64,000 nucleotides of DNA, taken from the NCBI GenBank assembly GCA_930367215.1, contig OV884059.1:62653393-62717392 (forward strand), in the 5' to 3' direction. The DNA comes from Pollenia angustigena. Lineage: Eukaryota > Arthropoda > Insecta > Diptera > Polleniidae. Of the stretch, positions 55,959 to 64,000 are shown piece after piece; position 1 is the stretch's first letter; every line of letters begins with the position of its first letter. A model generated the notes under the pieces. It saw nothing but the letters and a program-made list of their open reading frames with translations. It made no database searches and was not told the DNA's origin. The position numbers were made by a program, and so were the translations under genes.

Positions 55959-56427
55959 TTATCTTTACCTATTTCAACAATCATTTAGCATATATGTTTT
56001 ATCCTTCAGTTTTCATTAAAAAATTACAGCTTTTATACTATTAATTACTATGCACTGCTAGATTTCTTTTTGTAGAAATTACAGGCAAAAGACTGGTAAA
56101 ATAAAAAAAAATATTAGTTTAAAAGAATCTACTTACGCATTTAAATTGCTTTTATTTAACTTGCAATGTATGTTTGTGGGTAAAATCTTGCAACTCAAAT
56201 TTAAAGCAGATTACTCGAACCGATTTAGCTGACATTTTGTAACATATGTTCAGTTTGGATGACAATGCATGGTTTACTGTGTAAAGTTATTATACATCTA
56301 ACATGTATTGACAAGCAACATGCTTTTATATCATATAAAGTGATTAATGACATTATAAGTTCGAAAAACAGGCAGTAAAATTTTTTAAGTAATTATTTCT
56401 CTTTAAATAAAGTTACCTAAACATTTA

Positions 56428-57387
56428 CAGCCGTATTCATAAACATTTTAAACTCCATTTCAAATCTGTTTTAAGCATAAATCGTTAAAATTGTATTCAT
56501 AAACGAATATTACCTTAAAAACCCTATTTTAAACCTTGTGTAAATAACCGAATTTTAAAATTGGTTCGACCCTTGTTTTAACCTATTTTTAAATGACATT
56601 TTTGCTTTTTGCTGTGTGTTTATGGTCATTTTGAACATTTTTGCGAGAAATTTTAAGACAATATATTATTATGTATTTAAACATTAAAAATAAAATGAAA
56701 TTCAAAAATATGTATGTATGAAAAATGTATATTATTAATATATTTTTCAATTTCACAAATTAAAGCTCAAAAAATTATTAATTGTACATTATGAACTAGT
56801 GATGTGTAAACGATCAAAATAAATAAAATAAAACTCGTTATTTGAATACTTTTTGATATCAGCAATAAAATCATCATCTAAATTGCACTTTGTTTTGTTT
56901 TGTTAGAACTCTTTATTTTTTTAAATATAACTGAACAACCTAAACAAAAGCGGCAAGCGTTTTTTTAAAAATAAGATTTATCAGCCGGGTGGTTTCTAAT
57001 TCGCATTCTAATGGTTTGTTTCGTATAAATTGTATGCAAATGAGAAGTTTTGACATACAAAAAATGCTTCCGCACTTATTTAGGTAGCTCAGTAAGAGAC
57101 AACTATTCATATATAAAAAACAATTTTTTTCTCACACACGACAAAAAAAATTTTGGATACGAATACGAGTATGAATTAATAACCACTGTTTTACATCATT
57201 ATGATTCATGTGACAAATAAAAGAGATAGCGTTGCCACCATCAAATTAAAAAATACGGTAAAACGTTTATTAGTTAAAATGCTGATTATAAATACGAATT
57301 TAAAAAAAAGCTTTTTTAGGCTTAAAATGTTTTTTAACTAAAATTCATCTAAAACCTGAATTATGATTTTTTTTATGAATACGGCTG
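56428..57387. mobile_element. Harbinger-like MITE, 960 bp
   Basis: Ends CAGCCGTATTCATAAA and its inverse, flanked by TTA (56425-56427 and 57388-57390). No coding capacity recognised. Confidence 0.75.
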
Positions 57388-57504
57388 TTAGAATATGAGA
57401 ACACCAAACAAGTATGAAAACCGCCACGTTTAGCGAGAAATCACTACATATGGCAGCCCAGATTGTACTATGAAATTTTCTAAACAATGTGGCAAATTGC
57501 CACT

Positions 57505-58222
57505 GGCAATGTGTTAAAAGAAACAAATATAGTATACTGGTACAACATAAACATTTTAATAGTATTGTTTCTTTTCAATCAGTTGTTGGGTAAACCAAAA
57601 AACAACTCAGAATTTTTCGTTTATTGTTTTCTACTTTTGGGTACACTCAAAAAGTTGTACAGTAACTGAATGTAATTTACTAAAATCATTTTCCGTAGAG
57701 TTAAAACTTAATAAAATTTGTTATTTTATAATTAAACTAATTCTTTAACTATTTCTATATGTTTCTCCAAAAAATATATGTTCAGTTATTTTTTATGCAT
57801 AAAATAAAACTGAAATACTTAACTGCAAAGATATTTTAAATTATTTTATTATTTACATACTTATAGGAACATGTGCACATAAATTAAAAAACACAAATTT
57901 TTTGCTGATTTGGTAGGTAATAATGACAGGTATAAATACTGTTTTAGCTGTTTTAGTATGTAATTTAAATTGAGTTAAAATTAATTGAAAAAAAATTTGA
58001 ATGTATTTTTTGTTGTTTGTACATTGAAATAACAGAAAAATTTATCAATTTTTAAAGAATTTCTCCGTTTTAAAATTAACATTAAAAAATAGCCGCAAAA
58101 TTCCTTTATTTTAAATGAAATTTCAGTTTTTCAAACTTAATATTATTTTGAATTTACCTACATAATATTTTGAGTGTAACATCAAACTAATATGCTATAC
58201 TTGTTTCTTTTAACACATTGCC
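57505..58222. repeat. MITE-like inverted-repeat unit, 718 bp
   Basis: GGCAATGTGTTAAAAGAAAC at 57505 and its inverse ending at 58222, about 30 bp with few mismatches. No clear target duplication. Confidence 0.6.
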
Positions 58223-58439
58223 GTATTCAATCAATTGTGAATGAATGAACGAAATCCACAAAAGACCGACTGACGCAAAAGATAAACTGACCCAAAAGAC
58301 AAGTGACCCGAAATGAACGACTGAACGAAGTGAACGAACTCGTTCACTGTTTTGAATTGAACGTTAATGACCGGTCACCTAAATGAACGATTAAGCCCAA
58401 GACTACCAGAATTGTAAATTTGTTGCTTTATAACAAGCA

Positions 58440-58672
58440 GGGGGCAAATTATGGCAGTCGTGATCGAATACTTTTTCGATTCGAAAGCAATTTTATTTTA
58501 GTCGATACTGAACGTATCGTAATTATTTTTTCAGTGTTATGAACACTCAAATAAATGTTTTACAACACTAAAGAAATAATTTCGATCCGTTCAGTATGAA
58601 CAGAAAGAATTAGAACTAAAATTGCTTTCGAATCGAAAAAGTATTCGATCACGACTGCCATAATTTGCCCCC
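58440..58672. mobile_element. MITE with near-perfect 50-bp TIRs
   Basis: GGGGGCAAATTATGGCAGTC... and its inverse pair for more than 50 bp through CGATTCGAAAGCAATTTTA. 233 bp in total. The CAGGGGGC outer edge suggests hAT, but no 8-bp duplication was found. Confidence 0.75.
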
Positions 58673-59504
58673 AGGGCTGCCAGATAAATTTGTGGAAAAA
58701 TCGTAAATTTTCTAAGAAAAATCGCCCTTCTATAAACCATAAATAACATGAAATTTTTATAAGTGTTTGCATTTTATGATATTATTTTTGTGAAATATGT
58801 TGAAAAATAATGAAAAAAATGTTTTATTTATAAATATGGACATGTTAAATACATTTAACTAATTTTTTTTTATTTTAGACAACCAATTTAATGTTATATT
58901 GTTAATTATTTAAAAAAAAAATTTTATATGATTTAAATGATAATGTTCAGGGGCAAATGCAGATATTTTCTTTTATTATTTGTTAAATTATTGCAACTAG
59001 TTGTTTTTTTTTGTTTAAAACAACAAATTATTGTTCAAAAATATTAAATAAAATAAAATAAACAAGTAATATTAATAGTGATGTTAATAAAAAGTAAACA
59101 AACTTTTTATTCGAATACTTTCTTATCGCATATAAAAAAAAGGTTCAAACAAAAGTTTTTATGATACCTTTAGGCAACATTTTGTTCAGAAACTAAAATA
59201 ATATGTAGTTTTATTTTATAAGAATAATTTTAAAGCTCTACAATCAAAAAAAAGTTATAAAAAAAAATTATATAGAATATCATGTAAACCGAATTGAAGT
59301 TTCATGCATCACTGGCAATAAAATGGCAGCAAAATATAAAGAAAGTTGCCATACTTAAACACAAAATCGTTACAAACAGTTTACAGTAAAAAAGCTGTTA
59401 TTGTACGTTTATTTTTGGCTTAATTAATTTTTGATTTTTAACATTTTTTTTTTTCCATTCTTCAACTGGCTCAATATGTAAAGGTGATATTGAATAACAG
59501 TGTT
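58673..59504. other. Intergenic sequence, no gene seen
   Basis: Starts CAGGGCTGCCAGATAAATTT, a motif shared with about 4652 and (inverted) about 38770, so it may be the edge of the dispersed repeat. The rest is AT-rich. Confidence 0.4.
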
Positions 59505-59705
59505 CTTTGTTTATAATTTCAACACTTAAATCCTTTTTATTGGTGGGTGTAAACATCGGAATGATGTTTTTTTATATTTTCAACACTCAAATCTTTTTTA
59601 TCGATAGGTGTTAAATTAGTATAAGAACGTTTTTTTATAAATTCAACACTTAAATCTTTTTTGTCGATAGGTGTTGAAGTAGTATAGGAATGTTCTTTTT
59701 TCAAC
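59505..59705 (-). repeat. Coding tandem repeat at the 3' end of the transposase pseudogene
   Basis: Three units of about 63-72 bp, each reading TPIDKKDLSVE plus IKK and a SYT-like stretch (the third as TPTNKKDLSVE in a shifted frame). On the plus strand the units show as CAACACTTAAATC followed by GATAGGTGTT or GGTGGGTGT. Confidence 0.75.
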
Positions 59706-61886
59706 CTTTTATTATTTACTTCTTCATTCAAATGATTAACGTTTGAAGTTAGTATAGCTTCGATTTCTTTGGAAACTGATCCAAACATATTATAGTTGTA
59801 TCGCAACTCCTTTAATGAACTAAGGTAGTCAATTCTCATTATTTTTACAAAAACATCTGCTCTAACAGATTTTTCTTGCAATATAATATGCTTTTGTAAA
59901 AAGTAGGAAAATTCAACGGGAGCATTACTTATATGTTCTCCTGTTGGATCAACGTGAATACCCATAATGTTCGTCCACATAACAATAAAAGAACAATATT
60001 TGTTTAATATAAAGATGCACATGTCATCATTTCGATATTCATTTAAAACATTTCCTTTATTAATAACTTTTACATCATTTTCAATTTCACAGTAAATGGA
60101 AAAGAACATTTTTCGAAAAGGGCTATTTGATGAAATAGATTCTAATGGATATATTTGCTCATCATCGGGAAGGTGGTATTCCTTGCCTATGTTTTCATCA
60201 ACAAATTCTGTTAAAAAATCATGGAATATTTTAAAACTCCTTTCAAAATTAGGAGACTTGTATGGCGTGAGTAAAACTATAAAAATATGTTTAAACCATT
60301 GTTGACATTCTTCAATAGTCGTTATGCTAAAAGCAGATATTAATGAATTCTTTAACAAGGGCGTTAAGATATGATTTTTACCCAATTACGCGTTTAAGTC
60401 TTTACACATTATATGAATATAGTGGCATTTACACCACTGCAATATAACAAATTTAGGTTTGGAATTTGGATTAACTTTTAGGCTATTTAAGAATGAGGCG
60501 CAAGCATTTAGGTAATCTAGCAAAGTTTGATTATTAAAACTTTTTAATACCGCTCCATATAATGCGGCACTAACATCAGTGCAAACTCTTTTACAAAAAG
60601 ACCATTTAAACTGATATTTTACTTTGTTTTCTTTTAGAAATAGTTTTAATGCATCCAAAAAACCGGTAATTGCATCACGTGTGTGCCGGGATAAAATTGC
60701 CTCCGCAATAGGGATGATTTTTTTTAATCTGCAATTTCGCAGAACTAATTTATAAGTCAAAATTCTTTTTTCCGCACATTCTAAATGCCTAACACTTTCA
60801 CCTGAAGTATCTAAATGTAATGTAAACTTACAATCTTCGAGGATTTTTTTATTATTTGATATGGTCTCAAATGTAAATTTTTCCCATGTATAAACTGCAA
60901 AAGGTGCAGCAACCATATGTATATAACTCTTATATGGACCTCTTTTCATTAAAATAAGAGAAAAAAGGGATCTGGATGATAATAGAAATTAAAATTTCCT
61001 TCCGATTTTACTTTTCTTAATGCTTCTAACTTATGAATACCTTGAAAATTGCCCTTTTCAGCAATATCATCAGCAGCATTTAATATTTGCTGCTTTCTAA
61101 ATAAGTACGCATTTTTATTCTTTAGTTTACTTTTCATAACAGATCTTTTCACCCCACGAATCTGACCTACATGCACTTCATTATCTGCATGTTTTAAATC
61201 TTTCGTTCTATAAACAACAACAGTTCCATTAGGACTTATTTCAAAACGAAATGTGGTACAATCGTTAAATCTACAATATGCATATAAAAACGTATTATCT
61301 TTAATGCGCGAAACACAATAAAAACATAAAATGCAAACATTATTATGCACTAAATATTCTTCTCTTACTAAATCTTCAAGAAGTTTCTTTTTAGTGATTT
61401 TATCATCATTAAACTTTTTTATAATATCTAAATTAATAGAAAGTGAACAATCAAAAATATTTTTTTTAAAGTTTCTTTTAGGTTTTAAATTATTCGCTTC
61501 CCCACGCAATACGTTTCTGTTACACTTTTCATCGGGGTTGGCTTCCTTTCTGTATTTTAGAAAGTTTGAAACATTAATCGAATCATTTGTAATTTCAAAT
61601 GGGCTCAAAGTGTGATCGCGATTTTTATTCTGCACTTTCAATTTATTAGCAGAATCAGGTATATTAAAACAATTTTGCTTCTTGCAATTTTCTATTTTAT
61701 TGCTTTCAATTAATGCACAGTCATTACTATGTCTTAATTTGTCATTTATTTTAATTAATTCATCTTTAATCATTTTAAAGTCACGTATAAATTCGTCGAC
61801 AAATTTCATTTTTTCGCAAAAATCTTTACACAAGTTTTCATAATTATTCGAAATCATTTTGATTTGATCTTTCAAGTTTTTTGTTG
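59537..61886 (-). pseudogene. DDE-type transposase of an unassigned family, broken and truncated by a Gypsy insertion
   Basis: Three minus-strand pieces form one protein of about 780 residues. 61886-60949: coiled segment, then a Cys/His region NNVCILCFYCVSRI...CRFNDCTTFRF and VVYRTKDLKHADNEVH. 60949-60389: FTLHLDTSGESVRH, RILTYKLVLRN, IPIAEAILSRHTRDAITGFL, CTDVSAALYGAVLKSFNNQT and QWCKCHYIHIMCKDL. 60385-59537: a helical region and the C-terminal repeats. Likely catalytic Asp residues are in LDTSG and CTDVS. The pieces are separated by a T-run frameshift at about 60955 and an in-frame TAA at 60386-60388, and a further frameshift lies near 59555. The frame is open up to 61886, where the Gypsy LTR begins, so the N-terminus is cut off. 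The LDxTG...TDxS...FN layout is one I associate with transposase-like proteins of animals, but I cannot name the superfamily. Confidence 0.65.
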
Positions 61887-62242
61887 TGTAGTAAAATATA
61901 AGAGTTGTCTTTTCGGTTTGACTTCCACTTTATTACTCCCTCTTTTAATCAAGCTAAGTAACAATCAATAAATAACTTAAAAACTAGTTAGTGAACAGAA
62001 ACAAGACAGAAATATTTACATAAACTTAAAGCAAAGTAACACTTAGGCAATAACTTAACTAGGCAGAAAAGGAGAGATCTATTTACATAAACTTAAAGCT
62101 AGTTTCTATATATAAATAATTCACAATAATCCTTAAAACTAAGAATATTTACAATGGCGAAACAATATTACACTCTCAATAATATATGTACACCTAAAGA
62201 AATATCCAGAAACACAATTACCGTCCACAACATATTACTACA
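61887..62242 (-). repeat. 3' LTR of the second Gypsy element
   Basis: On the minus strand it starts TGTAGTAATATG and ends ATTTTACTACA, a TGTAGTAA/TTACTACA inverted terminus. 356 bp. Contains a poly(A)-like AATAAAGTGG near the end of the LTR on that strand. The 5' LTR is outside the window, so age cannot be estimated. Confidence 0.8.
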
Positions 62243-62265
62243 ATTCGGCCATCCTGACAACGAGA

Positions 62266-64000
62266 TCACCCGATCTCGGGTGCGTCATCTACTGACCTAC
62301 GACCCTTGAACCAAGGGCGGATATTACCAATCGCCCATACCCCCCTATACGGGTTGCGCGATTGTTGAAAACCCTCTATGTCCTCCAAAAGATACCTATC
62401 GTTTCTCAAGACCTTTGACACTCTAAACGGGCCCCTAAATTTCGGAATGAGTTTACGCGATACACCAGTATGCGAATCAAAGTTTCTCACCATAACATAG
62501 TCGTCTACCGAATACGTCGTCGGTAGTCTTCTTCTCCTGTTAACATAATCCTCATTATAACGCTGCAGTACCCCCTGTCTCTCCGACGCCCTTTCCCGAA
62601 TTTCGCCATGATCAACCTGTCCCCTGTCCTGCATGTCATCAATCAAATTCTCCCTTAAAGAGTCCATTACGCTACCCCTCTGTGGAACACCAAATAACAT
62701 AACGCTCGGATGCTCGCCTATTGTCCTATGGACCGTATTATTCAGAGTATGCTCAACCCTATCCAATACTGTATCCCAATAAACATTCTCCCCAGGACAA
62801 ACCAATTTCGCAATCATAGGACCAATACTCCTGTTCACCCTCTCCACCTGACCATTCGCCCGTGGAGAACCCGTTGCCACCTTCACATGCTGAATATTGT
62901 TTCCCTCTAAAAACTCCTGGAACTCCCCAGAAGTAAAAGCCGCACCCCTGTAGCTCACTATGTACTTAGGTCGACTGTATGACCTGAAATATTCCCTTAG
63001 ATGCCCAATAACTTCCTTCGTGTTCGTCGTTTTCGTCGGATAAAGTCTCACGAACTTCGTGCTACCATCTATGACAACCAATACATATTTCAGCGCCCTT
63101 CCGTTGTCGATAGGTCCATAATGGTCAATGTGAATCATAGTAAAAGGTGTCTTTGGTTTCCGAATGTTATTCAAAAATCCCTCCTCTTTTCCAGTTTTCG
63201 ACGAGTATGCAATACATTTTAAACAATTCTGCACGTGATCCGATGCCTTCTCCCTTATTTTAGGAAACCAATAACTCCTGGAAATAAGTTCCGTCATTTT
63301 ATCAATTCCCACATGACCAATTTCATCGTGGTATTTATAAAGAACGTGGTGCTCCATGTCCGCAGGTACACAAAATAATAAAACATCAGCATTCGACTTT
63401 CTATATATAACTCCATTTCTCATCTCAAACAATCTATGCTGCCTATTCTGAAGTTCGTTCTTAAGTTCTGCCAACTTTGAATCCTTATTCTGGCATATGA
63501 CCAAGTTTTCTTCAAACGTATTACTTTCAATTACCATTACACTTAAAGATCTACTCAGTGCATCCACATGCTGCATTCGCGAACCCGCCCTATGTTCCAA
63601 AACAAAGTCGTAGTTTTGTAACTCAAGCGCCCATCGCGCGATTCTCGGGTTCAATTCCCTTTTATTCAACGTCATCGTCAAAGAATTGCAATCAGTCAAA
63701 ATCTTGAATTTCTTCCCCTGCAGGTATATACGGAACCGTTTCAGAGCGTTTACTATAGCCAGAGTTTCCAATTCGAAACTATGGTACTTAGACTCAGCCT
63801 CAGTCGTTCTCTTTGAAAAGTAAAATACAGGATGCATTTTGCCATCTTCCTTTTTCTGCAACATAACGGCACCAAAGCCCATGCTGCTGGCATCGCAATG
63901 CAGCTCCGTATCGTCCTTCGGATCATATAAAGCCAAAACCGGCGATTCCACTAATTTTTCCCTCAGCAACTCGAAAGCAGCTAGTTCGCCTGCGCCAAAA
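62266..64000 (-). CDS. Gypsy pol: RNase H and integrase (5'-partial, catalytic Asp replaced)
   Basis: Open from the window edge to TAG/stop at 62266, about 577 codons visible. RNase H: LHCDASSMGFGAV, FELETLAIVNALKRF, ILTDCNSL. Linker, then integrase zinc finger (HDEIGHVGIDKM...CLKC), core with HIDHYGPI (first Asp), IVSYRGAAFTSGEF where SDRG is normal, and SPRANGQVERVN (Glu). The C-terminal part has PKFRGPFRVSKVL and IRPWF. The frame is otherwise intact, so the Tyr at 62950-62952 instead of the second catalytic Asp is notable: this copy should not integrate. Reverse transcriptase lies beyond the edge. Confidence 0.9.
   Translation of the reverse strand, partial: FGAGELAAFELLREKLVESPVLALYDPKDDTELHCDASSMGFGAVMLQKKEDGKMHPVFYFSKRTTEAESKYHSFELETLAIVNALKRFRIYLQGKKFKILTDCNSLTMTLNKRELNPRIARWALELQNYDFVLEHRAGSRMQHVDALSRSLSVMVIESNTFEENLVICQNKDSKLAELKNELQNRQHRLFEMRNGVIYRKSNADVLLFCVPADMEHHVLYKYHDEIGHVGIDKMTELISRSYWFPKIREKASDHVQNCLKCIAYSSKTGKEEGFLNNIRKPKTPFTMIHIDHYGPIDNGRALKYVLVVIDGSTKFVRLYPTKTTNTKEVIGHLREYFRSYSRPKYIVSYRGAAFTSGEFQEFLEGNNIQHVKVATGSPRANGQVERVNRSIGPMIAKLVCPGENVYWDTVLDRVEHTLNNTVHRTIGEHPSVMLFGVPQRGSVMDSLRENLIDDMQDRGQVDHGEIRERASERQGVLQRYNEDYVNRRRRLPTTYSVDDYVMVRNFDSHTGVSRKLIPKFRGPFRVSKVLRNDRYLLEDIEGFQQSRNPYRGVWAIGNIRPWFKGRRSVDDAPEIG

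Larger units (their letters stand above)
51117..58404. repeat. Long inverted pair 7.3 kb apart with GAACGA-rich ends
   Basis: The left end AGTCTTGGGCTTAATCGTTC (51117) followed by ATTTAGGTGAC is exactly inverted at the right end (to 58404). The match continues more loosely for 160-190 bp through many GTTC/GAAC and TTTGNGTCAG motifs. They could be the ends of one large element or two separate inverted copies; no target duplication was seen. The span includes the second Penelope remnant and the tandem array. Confidence 0.6.
61887..64000 (-). mobile_element. Ty3/Gypsy LTR element, 3' half
   Basis: 3' LTR (61887-62242) and the 3' part of pol; the rest lies beyond the window. It is inserted within the transposase pseudogene. 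Between the pol stop and the LTR is GTCAGGATGGCCGA, identical to the 5' end of insect tRNA-Leu as I remember it. That and the TGTAGTA LTR start suggest the mdg3/micropia group (inference). Confidence 0.85.

Overview
This is a strongly AT-rich piece of an animal nuclear genome, almost certainly a higher fly (Diptera, Brachycera; inference: a calyptrate such as a blow fly or relative). The reasons are a dipteran-like split gene with GT/AG introns, the fly interspersed repeats around 14.8, 34.1 and 55.5 kb, and a dense mix of Tc1, pogo-like, hAT, Harbinger-like, Penelope-like and Ty3/Gypsy elements. Nothing looks prokaryotic.

The only host gene with a near-complete reading frame is D-2-hydroxyglutarate dehydrogenase (D2hgdh, + strand, 987 to 40511). 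It has five coding exons (987-1085, 13218-13761, 14150-14318, 14383-14512, 39938-40511). Introns 1 and 4 are 12.1 kb and 25.4 kb and are filled with transposons; introns 2 and 3 are 388 and 64 bp. A single extra G near the end of exon 2 (13754-13756) breaks the frame as written. It is either an assembly error or a real mutation.

Intron 1 (1086-13217) holds a hAT-type MITE, a Tc1-like element with three nonsense codons, two near-identical inverted TIR elements carrying tRNA-like promoter boxes, a LINE fragment, the 3' end of a Penelope-like element with a hammerhead-like RNA fold, a pogo-like deletion derivative, and a Harbinger-like MITE with a solo LTR inside. Intron 2 holds a pogo-like MITE. 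Intron 4 (14513-39937) holds two copies of an interspersed repeat, a degenerate hAT (18104-20968), a non-autonomous hAT (22016-23986), and a nested stack from 24517 to 34359 whose innermost member is a 3.6-kb hAT with an uninterrupted 574-residue transposase. It ends in several MITEs and an inverted copy of a repeat that is also in intron 1.

Downstream of D2hgdh the window holds a hAT MITE with a perfect target duplication, a recent Gypsy LTR element lacking RT/RNase H and the integrase core (45047-48643), an intron-bearing asparaginyl-tRNA synthetase pseudogene (minus, 49600-50052), a second Penelope-like remnant, a 166-bp tandem array (53745-55205), several MITEs, a broken DDE-type transposase of a family I cannot name (minus, 59537-61886), and, inserted into that, the 3' half of another Gypsy element that runs off the window (minus, 61887-64000).

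There is no gene pathway here. The biology is layered transposition into the introns and flank of one metabolic gene. The best candidates for something undescribed are the unnamed transposase at 59.5-61.9 kb, the tRNA-box TIR elements at 3.8-5.4 kb, the covarying hammerhead-like folds of the two Penelope remnants, and the 7.3-kb inverted-end pair at 51.1/58.4 kb.
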